A stretch of DNA of 64,000 bases, from contig NC_090281.1 of NCBI RefSeq assembly GCF_037392515.1, positions 51,030,145 through 51,094,144 on the forward strand, in the 5' to 3' direction. Source of the stretch: Haliotis asinina (Eukaryota > Mollusca > Gastropoda > Lepetellida > Haliotidae). The position numbers and the translations under genes are program-made. Under the pieces are notes generated by a model. That model did no database searches. It saw only the letters and a program-made list of their open reading frames with translations, and was not told the DNA's origin. Below, piece after piece: positions 13,500-24,409 of this stretch (position 1 is the first letter of the stretch; each line of letters opens with the position of its first letter).

Positions 13500-14330
13500 G
13501 ATGGCGAAAGCGGGAGATATATGTGCAGGGCAGGGGAAGGGAAATACATGTATGACAGGAGGATGGACATAGGGGTATGTGAGAATGGCGGACACTGGGT
13601 TGGCACAGGTAGCACAGGGATGTAAAACGGGAGGGCAGGCATACGGAAATGTGACAATGGGGGCATGCGGAATGGTAGTATAGAGGGAGGACAGGCACAA
13701 GGATAGGTGACAATGAGGGACAGTGGGGGCATGGGGAAAGGTAGTGTAACTGGAGGACGGGCATACGGGCAGGTGATAATAGGAGACACTGGAGCATAGG
13801 GAAAGGTAATATAACGGGAGGACGGGTATACCGACAGGTTACAATGGGAGACTCTGGGGGCTTTGCGAATGGTAGTATGGTGGGAGGACAGGCATGCGAA
13901 CAGGTGAAACTAGGGGCGTGGGGAGAGGTAGCATAACGGCTGGACGCACATACAGACATGTTACATTGGGGAACACTGGGGACATGGGGAAAGATAGTAT
14001 AACAGGAGGATGGACTTACGGACAGGTGCATGACAGTGGGGGCACGCGGAATGGTAGTATAACGGGAGGACAGGCAAAAGGATAGGTGACAATGAGGGAC
14101 AGTGGGGGCATGGAGAAAGATAGTATTACGGGAGGACGGACATACGGACAGGTGATAATGGGGGACACTGGAGGGCGTAGGGTAAGGCAGTATGACGACA
14201 GGACGGACTTAATGACAGTTGAGAGGGGGAGGGGTAATGCGGTGTTGAGACAGGGAAGGAACATATGGGGAAAGGGGAGTGACAGGAGACTGGAAGTGAG
14301 ATCGCATGACGGGAGCACTGACAGGTTGGT
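13500..14330. repeat. G-rich minisatellite, ~63-bp unit
   Basis: About a dozen diverged copies of a unit reading roughly GGGAGGACAGGCATACGGAC then AGGTGACAATGGGGGACACT then GGGGGCATGGGGAAAGGTAG. Period is about 60-66 bp. Open frames through it on both strands are low-complexity by-products. Related sequence reappears at 18700-18800 and 19100-19200 beside gene copy 2. Confidence 0.8.
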
Positions 14331-14359
14331 AAACAAGAGACACAAGAACTGAAAAGGAA

Positions 14360-15360
14360 AAGGGAAGTAAATCATTATTTACCTCGCTAAACCAATTTGA
14401 AAGTTTTGATTTACAGGAAAAGCAAATGTTATAACTACCGGTCTGGCACATGTCGTAAAACCATTTTGTAACTTGTTTCCTCGCTAACAGGTGTCTTGGC
14501 TTTTTCCAGTTATGATGTTTTCAACATCGTTATTATGAAAAGGTATATTTCAAGCTATGGAGATATCAGATGGCTGTATTCGACTCAAAAATTTTATCGT
14601 CGATTTCTGGAGAGTCGCAGGGAATAAGTCTTTTCTTGTATCAGTGGAAAGCTAAAGTGAGTGTACATGCCCCAACATATAAAGACCAAACTATTGTCGA
14701 GAAAGCGTGATATTGTGTCTTTAAGAATCCTTTGGTAATAACAACTACAGGGTATGAAGTGTACTTGGTGGGATACAACTGTGAATTTTGTTTCATTGTT
14801 ATATCAAGGATCGTTACTAACTGATCACGTTTGTCAGGTCCAATATGACTACCTTACATGCTAACACCATACATGTCACTTCAATGTAATGTAGCCACTT
14901 TCCTTAGTAACTAATCCATATAGAATAAATATCATGTAATACATCCATTCAATGCTGAATGGAAACAGACAGTCATGCATGACCAGGTATGAAATGCAGT
15001 TAGTGTGTCATGGAATATTGATATGTAAACATATTTTCCGGCTACCAGATTGGTTTAGAGGCGGTCACGTGACAGTTGACGGAAAACCTGTCCTCGGTCA
15101 ATATTGCTTTTCGCGAGTCCATAAACACAGATATTGACCTCATCGCCAGTCTATAATTGTGTGTGAACGCATTTGAGAATAGAATTCTTTTTCGCGATTT
15201 GCATAAAGCCGTGTTGTGCAGCTTTCTTGCAGACTAATGCCTCCTGGCATATCTTTGATATTCTTTCAGTAATTTATAAAGGTAGGAGAGTAACGTCTCT
15301 TTTGGACTTTAGTGCATACCAAAAAAGACATCCATTCAATGCTATCCAAAAGCATGTGTA
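14360..15360. other. Intergenic stretch between the two duplicated segments
   Basis: I see no gene, known repeat or long open frame here. A palindromic GTCACGTGAC (E-box core) sits near 15065-15074. Nothing ties it to a neighbouring promoter. Confidence 0.5.
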
Positions 15361-16113
15361 ATCGCTGTTGAGTAGAAATAGAGCTTTATACAGCACCAGC
15401 TTTGAAGTGTAGATGTGTTATAAAATTATCTCAAGTGTCCCAAAGAATGACCCACCTTTTGTGTGAAGATCAGAAAACCAGTCACCTGTTCTAAAGAATG
15501 TGGTGGCCACATAATGAGCTTTGTATGAATATTACCTTAAGGGTGACAAGCTGTTATCTGCAATGTTGTGTAGGGATTGTGTAGACTAAGTACTGTACCA
15601 GTGCACTCATTCATTGTATTTTAGATCTGTTGTCTACTTACTTGATTTGTGTAACTCCCAGGTTTGAAATCAAAGGTCACGGTACAGTTTGGTGATATGG
15701 TGGGTGACAATATATAACTGTGTTAACAAATGCATGTGACGTGACTGTATACATACAATAACATTGCCTTGGCAATGCTGTTATCTTCAAACAGTTGCCA
15801 GTTGAGTAATGTTTGCAAACAGTAACACCCCTTCTGTTGAAATAGTTCCTGTATTAAGAACAGAATACAGATTCAGTTGCTAAAATAAGACATCACTACT
15901 TTTAAAATGATAAGAGATAATTTATTAAGAAACTATGTTGTCATAACGTAAAAACAGAAATATGTCTTCAGTTCCTTTGTATACAATCAGTCCCCAAACC
16001 ACCAATCACAGCCACCCCTGTCAGGTCATCAAGCTATACACCTAAGCTTATATGATGCATAAACATGAACATACCCACTATACGCAAGTCTATACCTACC
16101 TGTCCCATCCCCC

Positions 16114-17923
16114 TTACAGTATATAGGGGAAGTCCCTGATGTCAGATACCAGACCAGAGCTGTACTCAGCCAAGAGAGCTTCCAGGTCCTCCAGGGAGTC
16201 TTGGGGTGGCTCCAGAGCGTCCTGGGACACCCCCAGACTTGGCTGCTTTGCAGCTTGGGGCACCTCACTGTTGTCATCTGGGTACTTCCTCTTTCGTGAG
16301 GGTGGGTACTCTTTGTTGGGCTCAGCAGTGGGTTTCCTCTTTTTCCTTAAAATAAGTTTAGTAAGGTAGAGATATTCCACATCATATTCACCATCAAAGC
16401 TAGGCTCAGGTTGGTGCAATGCCTCGGCGGGATTTACATTTATTGTTGCAACAATGGAATCTGTTGATTTAGAAGGACCTGTTGCTGAAACAGTCTTATC
16501 TTTTATAATCTTACCAGGAACAGGTAACGTCCTGGACAAGGCAGACCTTGATTGTAAGTAAGCTTGATCAGCAGACAGTAACTCTTCAGCAAAACTAAGC
16601 TTACATCTGGGCTTACTGATACCATTACCACCAGAGGGCTTAGTGATAGTTTTCCCCAAAGGTCTGCTCTGGGTTTTGATGTGCTTAGCTCCAAGAGGCT
16701 GAGGCACAAAGTAGGGCTTGCTCTCTGGCTGAAGCTTTCTCACTTTCTCTTTTGGAATGCAAGGCTTTGGTTGAGGTTGGGGCTTGCGTTTGCAGAGCTT
16801 GCGCTCGGGTTTTCGCTTTGGTTGGACTTTGGGTGTGGGGTTGTTGTTAGTAGAAATGGCAAGAGACTGGGAAGGAGGAACTGGACTGGGTAGGTCAAGT
16901 TGGGGCAGCATGCAGGAGATGGCCTAATGGGCAATAGTCTTTGTATCACTTTTAAGATATTGAATGAATGTCTTATTCTGTTATGCTGTACAATGATCAA
17001 ACATACAGACAATGAATTTAATACAAATGCATACCTCTGGTCTCATCAGTTGCAGGTCCAGTCCTAAGCTGGGCTGGCAGACAGGCATTGCCTCCCAATG
17101 ATTACTGCAAGGTGGTGGCTGGATTGTAGGAAGTTGGAGTGCTCCAGATGGTCTCATCTGCTGCAGATCCAGTCCTGTCTCACGTGCACCATGGTTACTG
17201 CAGTGTGGTGGCTGAACTGTAGGAGGGGGCTGGAGGGCTACAGGATGAAGGAGTCTTGGTTGTTGGTAACCGGCACCCAGGGAGAGGCCAACAAGATTGC
17301 CAGCTGGCATCCAGATAGTGTTGTTATCTATCAGACATCTGGTCCCATCTCCCATCACCACTGTTGGCAGCCCGGAGGACAGGCGGGTCACAGACACTGT
17401 GACAGTGAATAGTTTACTAAACTGGGGACAACTGCATTTTACGGGTCCCTGCCTTCGGCATTTAACCCTAACCCAACCCTAATCTAATTTAATCTAATAC
17501 TAACTCTAACCCTAATACTAACCTAACCCCAACTTCCGGGAACCCGTAAAGTACAGTCTACTGCCAGAACGTCTGCCATCAATTGTATAACTCCGTAATA
17601 TGACAACTACATCAAAACATGTATTGTTTATGACTGGACACATCATCGTCTTTGCAATTTGGCACTGTAACCTGGGATTGGGAGTGAGGATTTTGCCAAT
17701 GGGCCATTTTCGGGATTATTAGCCTTTTTCTGAGTTTAGCATGGGCTACCGTCCTTCTATCAATAGTAAATTTCAAGATTTTAATGGGCCATTTTCTATT
17801 CTAATGTGCGAAATGGTACATGACACATGGCCCCTGCCGTTCCTAATCCCAGTGTAACACTAAGAACAATCACAGGCGGCTCTGAAACGAACATTTTCAC
17901 ATACCTGGTGTAGGAGGATTCAT
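16114..17923 (-). CDS. Unknown Pro-rich/basic protein, duplicated gene copy 2 (377 aa, 3 exons)
   Basis: Paralogue of the gene at 10632-12255. Exons are 17905-17923 (MNPPTP plus one base), 17035-17396 (362 nt, same length as in copy 1) and 16114-16866; the total of 1,134 nt is in frame. All splice sites line up with copy 1. The conserved core (residues around KLSFAEELLSADQAYLQSR) and acidic tail DSLEDLEALLAEYSS are retained. Differences concentrate in the Lys/Pro-rich linker, where about seven residues are missing relative to copy 1, and at the very C-terminus (DFPYIL against RHF). An AATAAA occurs at 15921-15926 (minus). Both copies being open after clear intron divergence suggests that both are maintained. 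Function unknown. Confidence 0.65.
17431..17557. mobile_element. Small inverted-repeat element with telomere-like core
   Basis: Arms ACTGCATTTTACGGGTCCCTG (17431-17451) and CGGGAACCCGTAAAGTACAGT (17537-17557) are imperfect inverted repeats. Between them, 17461-17530 is a degenerate CCCTAA-type array (TAACCCTAACCCAACCCTAA, then diverged units). The element sits in intron 1 of gene copy 2. Copy 1 lacks it at the aligned place, so it is an insertion. I cannot define target duplications with confidence. Confidence 0.65.
17672..17852. mobile_element. 181-bp MITE with inverted ends and TGTAAC target duplication
   Basis: Begins CTGGGATTGGGAG and ends CTAATCCCAG, an imperfect terminal inverted repeat. 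It is flanked by direct TGTAAC at 17666-17671 and 17853-17858. The aligned intron of gene copy 1 has a single TGTAAA and no insert (near 12183), an empty site. The interior is non-coding. Superfamily is not assigned; a 6-bp target duplication is all I can state. Confidence 0.75.
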
Positions 17924-18259
17924 GTTTTTTCCTAAGTCTTCAAGTTCTGCACACGTTTAGATTCGTATTTTGTACGATAAAACTGCGAAAACGATTCTCT
18001 TTCAAAATGGCTGACACATGAAGTGTTAACTGTTGTCATGACGCCGCTACAATCCACAGAACCACGCATGCGTCGAATTTATACATAAGTTACACTTCCG
18101 CCAGAAGTACATGTGTATGCTAGTTGACACATAGTATGTCAGCTATCCTGATTTACCACGGAGAAGACACATTCTGAAACACGAACGTCTTTCCAAGGGA
18201 AGCCACTCTGGTAGAGTTTGCTGTGTGATTAGAGTTACCCTTCTTGAATAAGGATTTTA

Positions 18260-19300
18260 TTTGGGCTTGAAAGAATAATGGAAATATTTGGCATAAAGGG
18301 TTTGTAAAGCATACTGGGGTGGTGTTTCAGCGTTCCATGAAATCACGCAGTGCATTGCCAATGGACAGTCTTTACATGATGATATAACATTCTTTGTTTA
18401 TGTCAGTGCAAGTTATCAGGTTCTGTGTGTGTTGTAGGTTGACAGTACCTTAACGACTACTTCAGGCAAAAGTAGTACTTTCAAAGGAATCTTGAATGGG
18501 TAAAACCAATTACTTCACTTAAACATAATCTATTAGCCCCTGTCTCTTTATTGACAGTGCGTGGAGTGTTCAGTACAGAAGTAAAATGCAGAACAGTCAA
18601 TATGAAATAGATGACAAATACAGTGAAATCCTTGTCACAAAGTGTGTGTTTGAGAACTTGAAACATTGAAATTGTTTAATACTATTGAAGTCAACGAGTG
18701 CGCCGGAGATAGGGGAGAGGGTGAAATTGGAAATATGTGAGCAGGGGAAAGGAAAGCAAACATAACGAGAGGATGGACATACGGACATGTGAGAATACAG
18801 ATATAGAAGGTACGTAGGGGAATACGTGTACAAGTTGAGTACCTCGAGAGTACCAAAGGTCAGTGCAGTGAGCACTGTTGAGTAGCGGTAAACATCAGAC
18901 ATCTTTCCAACGACATCTTTGGTGTTTTTGGTGTCTTTGCCGTTTAGTTACCAAAATTGCCCGTCTAATACGGAGACCGAACATTCGGATATATATGAGG
19001 TAACTTGTAACTAGAAAAATGTTCGGAAACCGAGGTATTCGGATATCTGAAGTTCTGATATATGGTGTCTGACTGTATAGACATGTGTGAAGATGAAATA
19101 TACGGCATGAGGAGAGGCATATGGGAAGGTGAGAATGGAGACATAGCAGGCATGGGAATGGAGAAACAGATAGGAGATGAGGGTAGACGGGTAGTACAGT
19201 GGACGGGTAGTATAGTGGCACACAGCGAAACCATCAACACTACCATCAACACGACAGAAAATCCGAAAAAATACTGACACTGCTAGGATACTTTATTACA
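18260..19300. other. Non-coding region with minisatellite remnants
   Basis: 18690-18800 and 19080-19200 contain decayed units related to the 13500-14330 minisatellite (GAGGATGGACATACGGACAT). No convincing gene is present. The several overlapping minus-strand open frames are low in information. Confidence 0.5.
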
Positions 19301-19324
19301 ATCAGACAAGAACTACATAAGATA

Positions 19325-19435
19325 TACTGAACAGCAAAAGAAACGCAACTCTCATTTTTGGTCAAGTTTTTAACTGGAAGACTTAAGCATGAACGCTTAC
19401 TTTTGTGAGGTTTAATTTTCTCTGGCTGTTCAGTA
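19325..19435. mobile_element. 111-bp Tc1/mariner-type MITE
   Basis: Starts TACTGAACAGCAAAAGAAAC and ends GCTGTTCAGTA, with inverted ends of about 11 bp and flanking TA on both sides (19323-19324 and 19436-19437). TA flanks and a terminal A-C-T-G motif fit a non-autonomous Tc1/mariner derivative. Confidence 0.7.
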
Positions 19436-19852
19436 TATTTTCAGATGACGGCATCTGATGGACATACACGGTTCTTACTGGCATGTTGTTTGGGTTGAAG
19501 AAACTCTACCTAGGTGGACAGCTGCCCATGTGCAGTTACCATGCCCATCGCGGTCGAGGGAGCGGGGACTGACCTCCTGACGTAATTACATTGTTTGCGA
19601 GGAGCATTAAGCGATCTGGATCAGTGCCCCTTTAAGAGGGGAATCATTTTACTGTCACAGTCTATACACGTAATGTAAATAATACTAACATGTACGTAGA
19701 AGATACTTTACTACGACGTTGATGATGCTGCAGGGAAATGAACTTGAAACATCTAGGAGGGACATTCATGTTGTGCCATGTTTGTGGATTTCTGTATGTA
19801 CGTGCAAATGAGTACTGTTGAGCTTCAGGCAGAGTGCCTCGGCTTCATCAAA

Positions 19853-20012
19853 GGGATTGGATGGTAAGGCTCGCTGCCTTGGTTGACACATGTCATCGTG
19901 TCCTAACTGCGTAGATTGATGCTTGATGGTGTTGCTCACTGGATTGTCTGGTCAGACCGTCGCCACATAGCTGGAAATTTGCTACGTGCGGCGTAAACCT
20001 AAACTCACTCAT
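19853..20012 (+). repeat. SINE-like element (5'-truncated), non-tRNA-headed family
   Basis: Carries TTGGTTGACACATGTCATCG, a diverged TGCTCACTGGATTGTCTGGT, and the tail AAACTCACTCAT. It lacks the 5' part of the family consensus. Confidence 0.75.
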
Positions 20013-20668
20013 AGAAACAGTATGGGGTCGTAACGCTGCTTTGTGATGTCGGTAACGACACGCACGTCATCTACGTAGTTAAAAGAATCTTCTGAGTGAA
20101 TGCCAATGTTACATCCTTTGGCACAAAACGCGTCCATATTATACCTAACACGTAGGCAGTCACTCAAGTGGTGGTGTTTACTGGTGATGTATGGACAGTG
20201 AATCAAGAATGCGTGACGAGAACACCTGATTATTCATCGGTACACAGTTTGTAGTGTAGTCTGTCTTACAGTCCCTGAACCACATTATTTTCCCTACATC
20301 CTAGCCCTCTCTGCACTGCTAAAGCCATAAATGAAGCAAGTCTAGATTTCCTCAGGTCTCTGGTCTCCCTGGGTCTCCTTTTAGATTTATATGTGTTTGC
20401 TTGTTACTAGCAAAGTATACATATTCAGAGACTGTTTGTAGTGAACCTACAGGCGATACATCCAAACAGGACGACATCTAATGTTTGTTAAAACCAGCAT
20501 TGCAATTATTGGCATATTTGCTTTGATTTCGTCACACCAAGGCCACTTGCAGTTTGGATTCTGGAAAAAAGGGTTTGGTCACATGGCATTATTGTTCACT
20601 GTGAGCAACAGACAGAGTTCTTTTCACTATATTCTGGCCAAGGGAGAATCTCCTGTTTCATTAGTTTA

Positions 20669-21964
20669 TAGTATTCCCAGAAATTATTGAGAATCATGTT
20701 GCGTCCTGTAACTCATTACGTTTATTAACTTCTGGCGTTTTACTTACATAAACATGTTAAAACATCATCCTTTTACAGTCTCAGTCTTGTTTTAGTACTT
20801 TGTTAGACCTCCTCGCTCAGCAATGCATGCCTGAATACGCCTAGGCACACTACCCATCAAAGTTTGTAGGTAATCGTGTGACAGGGTATCCCAATATTGG
20901 ACCACCTCGGCCTTCATATCTTCAATATTTCTCAGTCCCTTTTGGTTTATTCTGTCCTTCATGACTCCCCTCACATTCTCAATTGGGTTTAGGTCAGGGC
21001 TGTAACTGGGCCAGTCTAAACCTTGAACATTTTCGCCCGACAACCACTGTTTTGTGTAGCGCGCAGTGTGTTTTGGGTCATTATCATGCTGGAAAATCCA
21101 ATCATCTTCATACAATGTTTGTGCTGTCGGAAGAAGGTGACAATTTAGAATGTCAACGTATCTTTCTTTTGTCAAGTTTCCCGTGAAAACACACAATGGC
21201 GTCACTCCGCGAGCCGATATGCCACCCCACATGTGAAGCTTCGGGCTATGTTTTGGTCGCTGGTAGATAGGTTTGACAGTATCTTTGGTCCAAATTTTCA
21301 CACAATTAGGGAAAAGCCAAACAGAACTTTCATCCGAAAAGAAAACATTATCCCAATCTTGATTTTCATGAGCCCGACACCAGTTTAAACGTTTTCCCTT
21401 TTGTGCATCTTTCATCAACGGCGAGGGAATTCCACGTTTTTTCACCCAATTAAGTCTCTGTAATTCCTGCCTAACTGTTTCATTGCATACCTGAGGACTT
21501 CCTCTGCTAATCATTTCATTTCCGATGTTCTCAACACTTTTCAATTTGCCCCTACTCTCAATCTGCCCAAGTCTTCGGCGATCCACAACACTGAATTTCC
21601 TAGGCCGACCTGCCCCTGCTTTCTGCTCTATCCCGGTTCCTGTTTGAATATTCTTCAAAGTTCTGTATACTGTAGACAGAGGAATACCATGTCTACAAGC
21701 TAACACTTTAGCATCTGCCTCACCCCTTTCAAAATCATCTAGAATGAGCTTTCTTTTCTCTCTTGCTGTAAATTCTGCCATGTCAACACAGGAAGCCGTC
21801 TGCTCAGACAAGGGAGATAACTCTTGACGTAATGAGCTGCCTTCTAAGCCTTCAAGAGTTGTCTCCCTTATTTAGTATGCTTAGTGCATAGTGAAAGCCC
21901 ATTTTCCAATCTTAGCATCATTAGAAAAAAACAAAGATTTTCTCAATAATTTCTGGGAACACTG
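20669..21964 (-). mobile_element. Tc1-like transposon, 1,296 bp, apparently complete
   Basis: Inverted ends: the left reads TAGTATTCCCAGAAATTATT from 20669. The right, read inward on the minus strand from 21964, is CAGTGTTCCCAGAAATTATT and continues TGAGAA. TA lies outside both ends (20667-20668 and 21965-21966). It encloses a single open transposase frame on the minus strand. The left terminal bases differ from the right (TAGTA against CAGTG), which may affect mobility. Length and organisation fit the Tc1 family. Confidence 0.92.
20792..21781 (-). CDS. Tc1-family transposase (329 aa, DD34E)
   Basis: Cut-and-paste DNA transposase acting on its own inverted ends. It begins MAEFTAREKRK at the first ATG, and the same frame is open a little further upstream without ATG. 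An N-terminal helix-turn-helix (about residues 5-45, with HGIPLSTVYRTLKNIQ) is followed by a GRPRK hook near residue 58 and a second DNA-binding helix set. Catalytic residues are all present: D150 in FSDESS, D233 in QHDNDPKHTA and E268 in SPDLNPIENV, with 34 residues between the last two. One oddity: after NPIEN the usual family motif is V-W-G, and here it reads V-R-G, so a normally conserved Trp is Arg. The full-length frame without interruption implies recent insertion. Confidence 0.93.
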   Translation of the reverse strand: MAEFTAREKRKLILDDFERGEADAKVLACRHGIPLSTVYRTLKNIQTGTGIEQKAGAGRPRKFSVVDRRRLGQIESRGKLKSVENIGNEMISRGSPQVCNETVRQELQRLNWVKKRGIPSPLMKDAQKGKRLNWCRAHENQDWDNVFFSDESSVWLFPNCVKIWTKDTVKPIYQRPKHSPKLHMWGGISARGVTPLCVFTGNLTKERYVDILNCHLLPTAQTLYEDDWIFQHDNDPKHTARYTKQWLSGENVQGLDWPSYSPDLNPIENVRGVMKDRINQKGLRNIEDMKAEVVQYWDTLSHDYLQTLMGSVPRRIQACIAERGGLTKY

Positions 21965-21969
21965 TACAT

Positions 21970-22745
21970 GATTACCTCTCTCCTCTGTTTACATGATTTC
22001 AGTTAGAGCCGCAGTTGATTATTCTTTCACGCGATAATTTCGATAATTGTAGCAGTAAAATAAAAATTATGGCTTTATTGCTACAATAACAGCTTTGTAT
22101 TATACTGCCTTTGAATTGTGTTGCTACTCTATTTTGTACTGTCACGGAAATACATGTACCTCTGTAAAGATGTGGACGAATTTATTGTAACCTTCATAAA
22201 TTTAAGAATTTACTTGTCAATGACATTCTTTGTGGAGTTTCTTTCATACCGAATTCTTTTCGGACTGATTACTGGTGTACTCTCTGTTTCATTTTTTTAA
22301 TTCACTCATAACAAAACATGAGCATTAATCACGCACCGACCACATTTTCATATGGAACGCACGCAAACCCAGCACGTCGCAGAAGCTTTGAAAACCAAAT
22401 TCTGCGTATTAAAGTGGTAATACTGTCATATTTGACTCCAACGAAAGTTTAAAACTGTCCCTCCAATATGAGAGGAATACAAAACGTGAAAATCAGCTGT
22501 TCTTGGAAGTATGGTCACCATGACTAAGCCAACAATTTGACTGTCGCGCGGTTCACTCACTTATTCACTCAAAAAATGATTGTTGTGGTAGTTTGGACCA
22601 CTGTTAGCAACCACATCAACACCTGGTGTCGTCATCCATCACACCAACAACAATAACATCTGATAATCCCCTACTTGTACAGGCAATCAAGCGTCGAATT
22701 CTCAGCATCGGAATCCCCTGCCATACCTCTGACATTCCTCATGGT
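21970..22745. other. AT-rich intergenic stretch
   Basis: No gene or repeat recognised. A 60-codon hydrophobic plus-strand frame at 22118-22300 has no start context or homology that I can see. Confidence 0.4.
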
Positions 22746-22747
22746 TA

Positions 22748-23012
22748 GACCCGCGAAGGTCCGGGATAGAATAGGCCTTCGGTAACCCATGTTTGCCATT
22801 AAAGCGACTATGCTTGTCGTAAGAGGCGACTAACGGGATCGGGTGGTCAGGCTCGCTGACATGATTCACACTTGTCTTCTGTCCACAATTGCGCAGATCG
22901 ATGCTCATGCTGTTGATCACTGGATTGTATGGTCCAGATTCGATCGTTTTCAGACCGTCGACATGTAGCTTGAATACTGCTGAGTGCGGCGTAAAACTCA
23001 ACTCACTCACTC
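22748..23012 (+). repeat. SINE-like element, near full-length non-tRNA family
   Basis: The longest copy here: CCCGCGAAGGTCCGGGATAG, AATAGGCCTTCGGTAACCCA, GAGGCGACTAACGGGATCGG, GCGCAGATCGATGCTCATGC, and the tail GCGGCGTAAAACTCAACTCA with CTCACTC. It gives a good idea of the family consensus and of its shared 3' tail. Confidence 0.85.
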
Positions 23013-24303
23013 CTCATGTGAAGAGTCCCCGTCAATTCCTGAACAGGAGGTTATCCACCTAGAACCTGGCGTCGAACGTGGTAAATGTTCAGGTTGGCAC
23101 CGACGCATGGCATCCTTGTGTCGTGTATACCACTAACTTCCCATGGAATATTTTGTATCCGTCAAGAATGTTCTATTATAATACTGGCGTATTTAAATTC
23201 ATTTCACAAAAAAACAAACAATGTAGTGAACAGACTGCACGTATGGATATACACCCCAAATTTGCACATTTGCAGTACGTGAACATGTTATAAACCCACG
23301 GGTTTTGGGTTTTCAAATAGGCATTCCACAATATGCTTTCGCATGCCTACTTGAACCAACATACAAAATGCCCTTGGATTTAGGAGTTGCTTAATTAATG
23401 CCTATGTGCATACGTGTTACAAATAAGGAATATAAATCTTCCGAAAATGATTTTATGTAGGACGTCATAGGCAGCTACTATGCAGTCCACGGGTGTTGAG
23501 AAATTACCAAATTGATAAGCTGTAGGCCATACACACAAACATCCTGCATACAACCCAGATTTCCTGTGCGTCTTCCTGAACTCAAGTTCCGCATAACACC
23601 TGTTCCGTTCAAGTCACCCACACTGACTCCTGCCAACGACGGCTTTAAGGTAATTGCTGACTTGTAGGTCCTTTTTGTTTCGTTTTTCTTAGTTGACGCA
23701 TCAAATGATGTCCCAGCAGATATTGTGAAGGCATGTAATTCAATATTTTCACAAGTCAAGGCAGTGAATTATTGATCTCTTTCCTCGCCACGATATGGCT
23801 GAGATATTGCCGATGTGACGCTACATATATTAACTTACTCACTCATTAATCTCTTTCAGTCAGATCTCATTCCTCCCTAAATAATGTTATGATACTGGTG
23901 CTTAATATTCTTCATTTCAAAAGTCTAGACTCATTAGTGTAAATACAGTCACTTACTTCAGGCGACTGTTCTATACTAATTTTTGCAAAAATTCCGTACT
24001 GTATACACGTGAAGTGAAATATTGTAAAACCAATTCGTAACGTTGAAAAGATTATTGTCATCAGGTCAATAAATGATTCCAATCAGTGACAGTTGGCGAA
24101 TTCAAAACAAAACTTTACACCAAATGCCGCTGTTAACATGCACGATATTTAAACATGATTTTCAGCAATTTGATGCATGATGCTCGAGCAGTTCATCTTC
24201 ATAAGGTCTGCAGTTGGTTCCGCCAAGTTGGTGGAGAAATTCATCTTCGATGTAACCACATAGACACACAGGCCCTGGTGCCTTTGCTAGGATTCATTGT
24301 TTC

Positions 24304-24404
24304 AGATGACCCCCGACTCAAAATGCTCCTCAGTACAATACATGTACATCATGACATTGTCGGGATGTATTGTGATGTGGAACATTTCGAGTCGGGGGTC
24401 ATCT
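24304..24404. mobile_element. ~101-bp foldback (hairpin) element
   Basis: The arms AGATGACCCCCGACTC and GAGTCGGGGGTCATCT are perfect inverted complements at its two ends, and pairing continues partly inward. No coding content. It is likely a miniature inverted-repeat element, family unassigned. Confidence 0.7.
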
Positions 24405-24409
24405 CAAAG

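Larger units (their letters stand above)
9240..14350. repeat. Segmental duplication, copy 1
   Basis: From about 9240 (TGCTGAGCAGAAATAGA) through the gene at 10632-12255, its promoter, and the G-rich minisatellite ending near 14350, the sequence aligns in the same order with 15360-19260. Offsets between matching points are about 6.1 kb at the left edge, 5,482 at the stop codon, 5,461 at exon 2 and 5,668 at exon 1. The changing offset reflects insertions in one copy or the other: a SINE in copy 1, and two small elements in copy 2 intron 1. Intergenic parts have diverged clearly, so the duplication is not recent. Confidence 0.8.
15360..19260. repeat. Segmental duplication, copy 2
   Basis: Matches copy 1 (9240-14350) in the same order and orientation: left flank with CCACCTTTTGTGTGAAGATC, 3' flank and AATAAA, three exons, promoter, and a shortened minisatellite remnant. 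Best conserved are exon 3 and exon 2. Introns carry copy-specific insertions, described separately. Confidence 0.8.

Noticed and set aside
13288-14375. Cys/Pro/Ser-rich minus-strand frames up to 247 codons
   Set aside because: Low-complexity by-products of a ~63-bp G-rich minisatellite.
23478-23759. Minus-strand frame with GNLGCMQDVCVYGLQL, faintly like a laminin-G edge strand
   Set aside because: Too short and isolated, with no ATG start or matching exons nearby. Possibly a decayed exon; not enough to call.
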